Source of the DNA: Bacteroidales bacterium
GTDB lineage: Bacteria > Bacteroidota > Bacteroidia > Bacteroidales > P3
Direction: 5' to 3'
DNA: 64,000 nt
NCBI GenBank assembly: GCA_017454015.1
Contig: JAFTDW010000060.1
Location: 1 to 64,000, forward strand
The notes under the pieces were generated by a model. That model was not told the DNA's origin. It did no database searches and worked only from the letters and a program-made list of their open reading frames with translations. Position 1 is the stretch's first letter, and every line of letters begins with the position of its first letter. Below are positions 25,474 to 36,128 of the stretch, piece after piece. The position numbers and the translations under genes were made by a program.

Positions 25474-26136
25474 ATGGACACAAATAATTTTATTAACATT
25501 GGGTTAATCAAAACTCTGTACATCAATTTTCGTTGTTGCAAAATCAAAGACGCAGTCCATCTTCCAATATTTGTAGCTCGCAATGTTGGTGTGGCTTATT
25601 GCAAAAGGAACGTATTTGAATTTCCTGAAGGAAGCAAAACCAAAATGTTCACGGTCGGTTTTAATAGAAGTTGTAACACGGGAACCCCATCTGCACTAAA
25701 AGTAAAAGGCAAGATAATATTACATGGAGCAGGTATTCATGCCTTTGGTGCAGGATGCGACATTACTGTCGGGGGGAATGGTATACTTGAAATTGGAGAC
25801 CATTTTGCTTGCACTGGTGAAAGCAAAATCTCCGTAAGCAACAAAATTACTATTGGGAAAAACAATCTTTGGTCGTATGGATGCACCATCATGGACTATG
25901 ATGGGCATAAAATATTCGATGGAGAAAGTGGTCTGCAAATCAACAAACCAAAAGAAGTGATTTTTGGCGACAACATTTGGATGGGTAATGGATGTACTAT
26001 TTTGAAGGGAAGTGTCATTCCATCGGGATGTATAATTGCAGCAAGGAGCCTAATATCTAAGCCTTTGTCAGAAGAGAATGTTATCATCACATCACAAGGG
26101 AAAACGCTTAAAAGCAATATTCGATGGAAGACATGA
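25474..26136 (+). CDS. Hexapeptide-repeat (left-handed beta-helix) acyltransferase
   Basis: The 220-aa product shows hexapeptide periodicity (LKVKGKIILHGAGIHAFGAG, ISVSNKITIGKNN) and the C-terminal IWMGNGCTILKGSVIPSGCI, family form IGxGxxILxGVxIGxxxV. Such enzymes acetylate sugars in capsule, LPS or antibiotic targets. No other glycan gene is nearby, and codon use is AT-rich compared with the flanking blocks, which suggests transfer. I chose ATG 25474 over an upstream GTG at 25444. Confidence 0.82.
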   Translation: MDTNNFINIGLIKTLYINFRCCKIKDAVHLPIFVARNVGVAYCKRNVFEFPEGSKTKMFTVGFNRSCNTGTPSALKVKGKIILHGAGIHAFGAGCDITVGGNGILEIGDHFACTGESKISVSNKITIGKNNLWSYGCTIMDYDGHKIFDGESGLQINKPKEVIFGDNIWMGNGCTILKGSVIPSGCIIAARSLISKPLSEENVIITSQGKTLKSNIRWKT

Positions 26137-26216
26137 TTTTGCCGTGTTGAAAAGACTGCGCACCTTTCACCTTCGCAGCCGAATCATCCTTATGTATCAT
26201 CAAAATCATGTGCCTT

Positions 26217-26272
26217 TACATCACGGCTGATGTAAGGTTATATGGTGTCGTGATGTATGCTTACATCACGAC
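26217..26272 (+). repeat. Paired hairpins built from the same TACATCACG motif
   Basis: Hairpin 1: TACATCA-CGGC-TGATGTA (26217-26234). Hairpin 2: GTCGTGATGTA-TGCT-TACATCACGAC (26247-26272), an 11-bp perfect stem followed by GGGGCGAAAAAAG. The motif TACATCACG occurs three times in 56 bases. Hairpin 2 may end the acyltransferase transcript. Confidence 0.65.
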
Positions 26273-26317
26273 GGGGCGAAAAAAGTATTGATTCTGGGTG
26301 AGTTCTATTAATTCTTT

Positions 26318-26432
26318 GAGAGCGCGTCCATCCCGGACGCATATTCTGTCTATCTTACTACCCCACACTGCGTTCCTTGTGTGGGGTTATTGAGAGTTTG
26401 CCCCTCCGGGGCAATTTTTAGAGGTCGCCTCT
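26318..26432 (+). repeat. Mosaic of four short hairpins
   Basis: In order: GCGTCC/GGACGC around 26323-26340, CCCCACAC/GTGTGGGG (26361-26386), GCCCC-TCC-GGGGC (26400-26412), AGAGG-TCG-CCTCT (26420-26432). The constant parts GAGAGCGC, GACGCAT, ACCCCACACTGCG and TTATTGAGAG are shared with 19770-19949. With the paired hairpins it fills the gap 26137-26445, where I see no gene. Confidence 0.7.
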
Positions 26433-26445
26433 GGTAAACTAATAG

Positions 26446-26920
26446 TTAACACTTTGTCGCAACTGAGCAATGCTCTTTCTCCGATGAACGCAACCTGTCA
26501 CGAGTCTCAAGCCGTTCAAGCATATGCCCTCTCTTCAATCACCTCCGCACGGCGTGTTTGCACAGCAAAATAACTCTGCGCAAATGCAATCTCTTCCTTC
26601 TTTGGGTCGCCATTTTGAGCAATGAGATAGCATGCATAGCGAATCAGCATGAAATCTTGGACAGGACGTTTGGCACTTGGGGCAAATTCTATCATTTTCG
26701 TGACCTCACAAAAATGATCATCAATGTTGATACCCTGTGTTTTGCACGATTGCATGGCTCGCCCGACAGCCACGGCGAAATTCTCCCATCTTGCATATCA
26801 AAGAACGTGTTGCAGCTCTCAAGCATACCACACTTCAATATCTTCGCCGCCATCCCCGGCAATGTGCCGTTCTATTTCGTCAAATGTACTTTTGTATGTG
26901 TTGATTTGTTGAATGTCCAT
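26446..26920 (-). pseudogene. dinD: dinD-like gene with two in-frame TGA codons and a truncated 3' end
   Basis: From ATG 26920 the frame reads MDIQQINTYKSTFDEIERH and continues to EDIEVWYA, then TGA, ELQHVL, TGA, YARWENFAVAVGRAMQSC and on to a stop at 26516. CGA-to-TGA and GGA-to-TGA changes would restore the DinD/BRO-type match. After RKEEIAFAQSYFA-like sequence a one-base shift near 26525 leads into MLERLETRDRLRSSEKE, still DinD-like, which ends at TAA 26446-26448 against the hairpin mosaic. About half of the normal length (near 280 aa) is missing. DinD inhibits RecA in E. coli; this copy is dead. Confidence 0.85.
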
Positions 26921-26979
26921 ATACGATAGTTTTTTTTAATAACGAGGGCAATGCAATATTATTGCAGTACTTATAAGCA

Positions 26980-27013
26980 AAGCCTCGGCTGACATTGCTG
27001 CCAAACGAGGCTT
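26980..27013 (-). terminator. Terminator of groESL
   Basis: On the minus strand AAGCCTCG and CGAGGCTT form an 8-bp stem followed by TGCTTAT, about 75 bases past the groEL stop. Confidence 0.6.
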
Positions 27014-27034
27014 CTTCTAACGGATGTCACTAAA

Positions 27035-28725
<1,691 letters not shown>

Positions 28726-28790
28726 TTATTGTTCCTTTCTTTTTTTCTGATTACTCCGAGTATTTTGAATAATCTGATTATTCTGATTGT

Positions 28791-29060
28791 TTATATAATT
28801 GCGTATATGTCGCTCTCTTTCATTATCATGAGCTTCTCGCCCTCAAGTTCTATCTCGGTGCCGCTGTATTTGCCGTAGAGCACTTTGTCGCCGACCTTGA
28901 CGGTCATCTCATGGTCTTTGGTACCCTTGCCAACGGCGAGGACTTCGCCATGCTGAGGTTTCTCTTTGGCGGTATCGGGGATGATGATGCCGCTGGCGGT
29001 TTTCTGTTCGGCCTCGGCGGGACGCACGAGGACTCGGTCTGCTAATGGTGTGATGTTCAT
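28791..29060 (-). CDS. groES: Co-chaperonin GroES
   Basis: The 89-aa product has [20 protein letters not shown], the mobile loop with [24 protein letters not shown] and the closing [14 protein letters not shown]. It caps GroEL. The leader carries a sigma-54-like element and inverted repeats (29137-29203); no CIRCE (HrcA) operator is visible. Confidence 0.98.
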   Translation of the reverse strand: MNITPLADRVLVRPAEAEQKTASGIIIPDTAKEKPQHGEVLAVGKGTKDHEMTVKVGDKVLYGKYSGTEIELEGEKLMIMKESDIYAII

Positions 29061-29136
29061 GGTTGATGATGTTTTATTTTTTTTGTTTTATTTTTCTGTT
29101 TTGCGTGCCAGTTTTTAATGGCTTGCACTTTTATTA

Positions 29137-29153
29137 ATCAATATCCGTGCCAA
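29137..29153 (-). promoter_or_regulatory. Sigma-54-like -24/-12 element upstream of groES
   Basis: The minus strand reads TTGGCACGGATATTGAT, near the RpoN consensus TGGCACG-N4-TTGCW, with GG to G spacing correct and one change at the -12 GC (GA here). It lies about 80 bases before the groES ATG. A match by chance or an unrelated heat-shock promoter is possible. Confidence 0.45.
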
Positions 29154-29156
29154 AAG

Positions 29157-29199
29157 GTGACAAATTGTTGTCAGATGACATTTACCGACAAATTGTCAC
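29157..29199 (-). promoter_or_regulatory. Inverted repeats GTGACAA / TTGTCAC upstream of groES
   Basis: GTGACAA (29157-29163) and TTGTCAC (29193-29199) flank two copies of GACAAATTGT, the second inside the palindrome GACAA-A-TTGTC (29187-29197). It abuts the sigma-54-like element on its upstream side, the position expected for an activator or repressor site. Confidence 0.5.
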
Positions 29200-29223
29200 A
29201 CCTGCTGTCAGTCGGTATATATT

Positions 29224-29261
29224 AAGCGGTGCCATTCCTTCATGTCGGGACGGCACCGCTT
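29224..29261 (-). terminator. Terminator after atpC
   Basis: AAGCGGTGCC (29224-29233) pairs perfectly with GGCACCGCTT (29252-29261). It lies 63 bases beyond the atpC stop in the minus direction, separating the atp genes from groES. Confidence 0.75.
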
Positions 29262-29323
29262 TAATTTGGTTGTAGTTGTGTGACTGCGTTTTGAGCTTGG
29301 CAGCCGACAAAACAATAGTTATG

Positions 29324-29560
29324 CTATTGTGCAAGCACCAATATCTCGTTGCTGCGACATTTGATCACACCGCCGTTGATAGGGAAGAGGCGGGTGTCGC
29401 TGTCGCTTATTACCACACGGACGTTGCCTGCGGCGAGTGCCGAGATGATGGGGGCGTGGTTGTTCATAATCTCAAACAGGCCACCTGTGCCAGGGAGCTG
29501 CACCAAGCGTGCCTCGCCTTCGTAGAGGGTGCTGTCTGGTTTGATGATTTTCAGTTTCAT
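29324..29560 (-). CDS. atpC: F1 ATP synthase epsilon subunit
   Basis: The 78-aa product has the epsilon beta-barrel start LKIIKPDSTLYEGEARLVQL and the GGLFEIMNNHAPIISAL segment. The C-terminal two-helix domain of longer homologs is absent, which is usual in Bacteroidota. It follows atpD by 11 bases. The rest of the ATP synthase operon is not adjacent. Confidence 0.93.
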   Translation of the reverse strand: MKLKIIKPDSTLYEGEARLVQLPGTGGLFEIMNNHAPIISALAAGNVRVVISDSDTRLFPINGGVIKCRSNEILVLAQ

Positions 29561-29571
29561 TGTTTTCTCTG

Positions 29572-31149
<1,578 letters not shown>

Positions 31150-31251
31150 TTAAATATGCAATCCGTATCAAAGTGCGAAATTACGATTTTTTATTGAATT
31201 GACAGCACTTTTTGATAAAAAAGTCTAAACAAAAATTATTACATCACTGAT

Positions 31252-32361
31252 TTATATCAGTTTATAAATTTTGCCTGGCAGGCATTTGCAACGGTCGGCC
31301 AGTTCTAGTGAAAGTAGGGCGGAGGCTACCTCGGGCAGGGTTCGCCTTGTTTTGGCCACTATCTGGTCGGTTTCGAGCGGACCTTCGGCTTGCAGTATCT
31401 CCACTATGGCGCGTTCCACGGGGTTTTTGATGTCGTCGGGCATGGGAAGTTCCATTTGTTTTGCCTCTGTGGTGGTGAGGCGTTCCCATCCGAGGGTGTC
31501 GAAAAGGTCGTCGGCCTTGCGAAGCAGCGCCGCCTTGTTGCCGGCTATCAGGTTGTTGCATCCAACGGAGTAGGTGGCGCCCCACGGGCCGGGCACTGCC
31601 AGCACGTCGCGATGGTATCCCATTGCCATGTTGGCAGTTATCAAAGCTCCGCCGCGCTCGGAAGCCTCAACAACAACAGTTGCGTCGGCCATTGCAGCTA
31701 TTATCCTGTTGCGAGCCGGAAAGTAGGAGGGGTTGATGGCGGTGCCGTGCATGTATTCCGTCACCAGTCCGCCTCGTTCAAGCATCTGCTTGGCAAGGTT
31801 GCGGTTCTGCGACGGATAGATACGGTCCAATCCGTGGCCGAGCACACCGACAGTGTCGAGTCCTGCGGCGAGCGACTCGCTGTGGGCTGCAGTGTCGATG
31901 CCATAGGCCAGCCCGCTGACAACCAGTATACCTTCGCCCTTGAACTTGCTTATCAAGCGGTGGGTCACCTCATGACCGTAGGAGGTGGCTCTGCGGGTGC
32001 CCACCACGGCCACCACACGTGAGGCGTTGAGGTTGGCGGTGCCCATGGTGTAGAGTATTATGGGGCAGTCCTCGCAACCGGCACGGTTGAGACGCTTGGG
32101 GTAGTCGTCATCCTTGAAGTGAAGCACCTTGATATGGTGTTTCTCGGCATAGTTCAGCTCTTCTTCGGCACGGGCAAGGGTCGACTTGTCGCGTATGGTC
32201 TCTATGACAGTGCGATGGTCGCCAAAGACCTGCTTCAACTCCGAGTCGCTGAGTTTGTACACATCCTCGGCGGTAGGGTAGAGGTCGAGCAGTATGCGGG
32301 CGCTGCGGCACCCTATGCCAGGCACCAACATCAAGGCTATCTCATACGATAGGTCTCTCAT
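31252..32361 (-). CDS. dprA: DNA-processing protein DprA
   Basis: The 369-aa product has the helix-hairpin-helix start VPGIGCRSARILL, the Rossmann core VVAVVGTRRATSYGH, GLAYGIDTAAH, VTEYMHGT, FPARNRIIA and the winged-helix C-terminus. It loads RecA on incoming single-stranded DNA during transformation and is widely conserved beyond competent species. I chose ATG 32361 (MRDLSYEIALMLVPGIG) since it matches family starts; ATG 32394 adds eleven residues. Confidence 0.93.
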   Translation of the reverse strand: MRDLSYEIALMLVPGIGCRSARILLDLYPTAEDVYKLSDSELKQVFGDHRTVIETIRDKSTLARAEEELNYAEKHHIKVLHFKDDDYPKRLNRAGCEDCPIILYTMGTANLNASRVVAVVGTRRATSYGHEVTHRLISKFKGEGILVVSGLAYGIDTAAHSESLAAGLDTVGVLGHGLDRIYPSQNRNLAKQMLERGGLVTEYMHGTAINPSYFPARNRIIAAMADATVVVEASERGGALITANMAMGYHRDVLAVPGPWGATYSVGCNNLIAGNKAALLRKADDLFDTLGWERLTTTEAKQMELPMPDDIKNPVERAIVEILQAEGPLETDQIVAKTRRTLPEVASALLSLELADRCKCLPGKIYKLI

Positions 32362-32433
32362 GGCTTTAGTTTTGAAATCATAAGGCAACGCCATGCCGCC
32401 AATGCGGCGTTTCGCTGCGCAACGTGGAAGTGT

Positions 32434-33939
32434 TTATTTCTTTAGTTCTATTCGGAAAGTGGAGCCTTGGTCTTCCACCGAATTCTTGAGGTATATCTTG
32501 CCTTTGTGGTAGTCGTTGACTATTCGCCTTGCCAGGCTGAGACCGAGGCCCCACCCGCGCTGCTTGGTGGTGTATCCCGACTCAAAGATATGCTTCTGCA
32601 CCGACGACGGCATTCCTTTGCCGGTGTCGGACACCTCTACGACCACCTGCTTCTCATCTTCGACAAGAGTTATGGTGAGTATGCCCTCTCCGCTCATGGC
32701 ATCGACGGCGTTTTTGCAGAGGTTCTCTATCACCCATTGGAAAAGGTAGGTGTTGAGAGGCACCATAACGGGATGGTCGGGGTGGTTGAAGTTGAATGTC
32801 ACCTTCTTGGAGGTGCGTCCGGCAAGGTATTCTATGGCGCCATCGGTCACTGCCACCACGTCTTGCTGGCTAAGCTCGGGAACCGAGCCTATCTTCGAGA
32901 AACGCTGCGTCACGGTTTCAAGGCGGTTGAGGTCTTTCTTTATCTCGCCGGCATACTGACTGTCGAGGGTTTTGCCTTCGAGATACTCGGTCCAAGCCAT
33001 GAGCGACGAGATAGGCGTGCCCAACTGGTGGGCCGTCTCCTTGGCCATACCTACCCAGATTCGGTTCTGCTCCATGGTGCGCGCTGTGCGGAAAAGGAAA
33101 TAGGAGACTGTGAGCAGCACTATGGCTATGACGACATAGAACAGTGGTATCCAACGCAACGAGGTGAGCAGGGGGGTGCTCTCGTAAAAGACGTAGGCCG
33201 TGGTCTGGCTTGGCAGCGTGATCTCTATCGGGGTGTTCTCGCGTTCCATCTCGCGCAGCTTGGCGGCAAGCTTCGCCTCGCTGTTAAACAGCGAGCTGTC
33301 GAGGTTGCCGTAGCCCAGCACCTGCGTGCGCGATGTGTCGGTAATGATTACCGGCACAAACACCGAGTTGTTGGTTATCTCGTAGAGCAGCGACTGGTTG
33401 AGGCTGCCCAGCACGTTGCGCAGGTCGCTGTATAGCCGCGACTCTTTATAGTAAAGCGTGAACGGCATACCATATATATTATAATGTACCGGCATGTCGT
33501 AAAGAAACTCCGAGAGCATCTCTGCCGTCATGCGCTTGCCCACAAGGGTGTCGTCGTCGCAACTGTTGCCAGTGTTGGCGGCGGTGATTACAGAGTCGTT
33601 GTCGAGAATAACCACAGGTATGGTGTGGTTGGCTTCGATATAGTTATAATAAAAGCCCACGTCAACCCCCAGGGGCTGCTCTGCATAGGTTTTGATGGCC
33701 TTGCTGTAGAGTTCCATCTTCAGGCGCTCTTCGTAGGCCACCTCCTCAAAAAACTCGTCGGTATATGCCACAAGCTGAGCCTTGCTGCCTATGGCGTTGG
33801 CCCATATACGCACCTTCTGCTCTTCGGAGATGCGTATCTGGCGGGCTATGCGGTTTATCTGCCACAGTGCAAAGAAAGCCAACAGAATAGTGATTACCAT
33901 CACCACCCATTTGGCACGCTGGCGGAGGTTGTTGTTCAT
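32434..33939 (-). CDS. Sensor histidine kinase without an adjacent response regulator
   Basis: The 501-aa product has an N-terminal transmembrane helix, an approximately 240-residue periplasmic sensor, a second helix (IPLFYVVIAIVLLTVSYFLF), then the kinase: H-box ETAHQLGTPISSL, N-box ENLCKNAVDAM, G1 DTGKGMP and G2 GWGLGLSLA. The sensor region has no recognised domain. ATG 33939 overlaps the upstream permease stop (ATGA). No receiver gene is present, so its partner lies elsewhere. Confidence 0.9.
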   Translation of the reverse strand: MNNNLRQRAKWVVMVITILLAFFALWQINRIARQIRISEEQKVRIWANAIGSKAQLVAYTDEFFEEVAYEERLKMELYSKAIKTYAEQPLGVDVGFYYNYIEANHTIPVVILDNDSVITAANTGNSCDDDTLVGKRMTAEMLSEFLYDMPVHYNIYGMPFTLYYKESRLYSDLRNVLGSLNQSLLYEITNNSVFVPVIITDTSRTQVLGYGNLDSSLFNSEAKLAAKLREMERENTPIEITLPSQTTAYVFYESTPLLTSLRWIPLFYVVIAIVLLTVSYFLFRTARTMEQNRIWVGMAKETAHQLGTPISSLMAWTEYLEGKTLDSQYAGEIKKDLNRLETVTQRFSKIGSVPELSQQDVVAVTDGAIEYLAGRTSKKVTFNFNHPDHPVMVPLNTYLFQWVIENLCKNAVDAMSGEGILTITLVEDEKQVVVEVSDTGKGMPSSVQKHIFESGYTTKQRGWGLGLSLARRIVNDYHKGKIYLKNSVEDQGSTFRIELKK

Positions 33940-35156
33940 TCTACTCGTATGGTTTTGGCTGGCTGGATTTTTGATATTGACGTGGCAGGCAGCATGAGCG
34001 ACAGTAGACATAACGCGAAGGTGGAGACTCCCACAAAGAGGTAGTGCAGTGGATTGATCTCTACGGGCACATAGCTCATAGAATAACTGGCAGGGTCGAG
34101 GTGTATTATATGCAATGTCGACTGCAACAGGCTGAGCACCAATGCTACAGCCATGCCTATCAATATACCTTTGATAATTATGCCGGCGGCTTTGATTAAG
34201 AATATGCGCCGCACCGACTTGTTGGTGCACCCGAGGGTTTTGAGTATGCCTATTGTCTGGGTCTTCTCAAAAATGAGTATCAACAGTGTTGAGACCACTG
34301 CAACCATGCAGACTATAGCCATGATGACAAGGATTAGTACGATATTGGAATCGAGCAGGTTGAGCCATGCAAAGAGCGCAGGCTGAAGGTCAACAATAGT
34401 CTCAAGGTTTAGGTCGTAGTCGAGGGTGTTGTAAATGGTTTGAGCCATCTCTGGCAGCTTGCCAAAGTCGGTTATAGTTATCTCACAGCCCTGTGCCTGT
34501 GTGGGCTGCCAGTCGTTGAGCCGCTGCACCTGACGCAAGTCGCCGATGATGTAGTGGTCGTCGAACTCGTTCATGTCGGTGGAGTATACCCCGACAATCC
34601 TGAAAGCCCTGGCACGGTAGCTGCCGTCTTGGAAGAAATAGGTGGGGAGTTTGTCGCCAACAGCCACCGACAATTTGTCGGCCACGTTGCGCGAGACAAT
34701 AACCTCGTTGGACGGCAGCGTGTCGGCTAGGTAGGGGAGGCGCCCCTGTTGCAAAACCGAGGAGAAGAAGGTTGTGTCGTAGCCTGCATCGACGCCTTTG
34801 AGAATCACTCCGTGGATTTCCTGGCCGGTTTTTATCATGCCGCCTTTCTCTGCGTAGAACTGAAGGTGCTTCACGCCCTCGGTCGCCGCTATGGTGCGGA
34901 ACACCTCTCGGTCGGTGTCTATGGGCAGCTCGTCGTAGCCCACACCGGGCTCAAGACCCGACACAATAAGGTGGGAGCCGAAGCCCACCACGCGGCTCCT
35001 TATCTCGCCTTGGAAACCGGTGAGGATAGCCAACGCCATCACCATCACCAGCACACCGAGGGCTATGCTGACGACGGCAAGGGTGATTATAGGGGTCGAC
35101 AAAGCCTCTTTGCGACGTGGCAGAAAACGCCGCGCCACAAACCGTTCCATCCTCAT
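33936..35156 (-). CDS. LolC/LolE-like ABC transporter permease (FtsX family)
   Basis: The 406-aa product opens MRMERFVARRFLPRRKEALS, then a first helix (ITLAVVSIALGVLVMVMALA), a MacB-like periplasmic domain of about 220 residues and three C-terminal helices with FEKTQTIGILKTLGCTN, the FtsX cytoplasmic loop. Relatives release lipoproteins from the inner membrane to LolA with the ATPase LolD, which is not adjacent. I chose ATG 35156; a GTG at 35186 would add ten residues. Confidence 0.87.
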   Translation of the reverse strand: MRMERFVARRFLPRRKEALSTPIITLAVVSIALGVLVMVMALAILTGFQGEIRSRVVGFGSHLIVSGLEPGVGYDELPIDTDREVFRTIAATEGVKHLQFYAEKGGMIKTGQEIHGVILKGVDAGYDTTFFSSVLQQGRLPYLADTLPSNEVIVSRNVADKLSVAVGDKLPTYFFQDGSYRARAFRIVGVYSTDMNEFDDHYIIGDLRQVQRLNDWQPTQAQGCEITITDFGKLPEMAQTIYNTLDYDLNLETIVDLQPALFAWLNLLDSNIVLILVIMAIVCMVAVVSTLLILIFEKTQTIGILKTLGCTNKSVRRIFLIKAAGIIIKGILIGMAVALVLSLLQSTLHIIHLDPASYSMSYVPVEINPLHYLFVGVSTFALCLLSLMLPATSISKIQPAKTIRVE

Positions 35157-35214
35157 ATTTGGCAAATTGAAAGTCTTGTCAATCACGTTACAACAAGCAT
35201 AACGTGATCTTATT

Positions 35215-35976
35215 TTACTTTAACGACTCAGCAATGGCCATGAAGTCGTCGGCATTGAGCGAAGCGCCGCCTATAAGCCCACCGTCAACATCGGGGTTGG
35301 CGAAAAGCTCCTTGGCGTTGGATGGCTTGCAGCTGCCGCCGTAGAGTATGCTGGTCTCCTCGGCCACCACCTTGCCGTATTTCTCGGCAATGAGGCTGCG
35401 TATATAAGCATGCATCTCCTGGGCTTGCTCGGGAGTGGCGGTCTTGCCGGTACCAATGGCCCACACAGGCTCGTAGGCTATAATCAACTTGCCAAACTGC
35501 TCAGGGGTAAGATGGAAAAGACCGTCGGTGACCTGACGCTTCACCACCTCAAACTGCTTGTCGGCCTCGCGCTCCTCAAGCACCTCGCCACAGCATACTA
35601 TCGGACGTATGTCGTTCTCCAACAGGCGGTCGACCTTGCGGGCTATCAGTTCGTCGCTCTCATTGTGATAAGCTCTGCGCTCCGAGTGTCCCACAATGCA
35701 ATAGGCTATCTCCATCGAGCCGAGCATTGCCGCCGACACCTCGCCGGTATACGCGCCTTTGTCGTATGCACTGACATCCTGTGCGCCAACCTCGAAATAG
35801 GAGTCGCCGGAGTAATCGCTCGCCAGCTCAAGGTAAGGGTAGGGGGTACACACTATCATCTTGCAGCTGAGGGCGGCGTGCTCCTCAAGATTGGTCATAA
35901 GTTTGTCGAGCACCTCGTCGGCCTCGTCAAAGGTGAGGTTCATCTTCCAGTTGCCTGCCACTATTTTGCTTCTCAT
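35215..35976 (-). CDS. tpiA: Triosephosphate isomerase
   Basis: The 253-aa TIM barrel has catalytic residues Lys11 (GNWKMN), His in IVGHSERR and Glu in IAYEPVWAIGTG, then loop-7/8 YGGSCKPSN and GGLIGGASL. It interconverts dihydroxyacetone phosphate and glyceraldehyde 3-phosphate in glycolysis. I chose ATG 35976; the longer frame to 36123 runs into the divergent promoter. It heads the tpiA-permease-kinase-dprA run. Confidence 0.97.
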   Translation of the reverse strand: MRSKIVAGNWKMNLTFDEADEVLDKLMTNLEEHAALSCKMIVCTPYPYLELASDYSGDSYFEVGAQDVSAYDKGAYTGEVSAAMLGSMEIAYCIVGHSERRAYHNESDELIARKVDRLLENDIRPIVCCGEVLEEREADKQFEVVKRQVTDGLFHLTPEQFGKLIIAYEPVWAIGTGKTATPEQAQEMHAYIRSLIAEKYGKVVAEETSILYGGSCKPSNAKELFANPDVDGGLIGGASLNADDFMAIAESLK

Positions 35977-36068
35977 GGTTTTTTGATTTTTTGTTATTCT
36001 TAAATTATGTGATTCTCTCTCTATTAACGACAATGGACAATACTTATTGTATATTATCAATAATAAAT

Positions 36069-36100
36069 ATTTGTGCGTAAGGGTAAAAAAACGTAAATTT
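36069..36100 (+). promoter_or_regulatory. Promoter of argS, -33 TTTG and -7 TAAATTTG
   Basis: TTTG at 36069-36072, 20 bases, then TAAATTTG at 36093-36100: both Bacteroidota elements at correct spacing, 29 bases before the argS ATG. Confidence 0.75.
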
Positions 36101-36128
36101 GCACGTTCAAAGAAGCATCGCAAGTATT

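Noticed and set aside
26446..26920. TGA read as a sense codon in the dinD-like frame
   Set aside because: TGA serves as a normal stop in many intact genes here (for example at 16464 and 24737), and the same gene also carries a frameshift and truncation.
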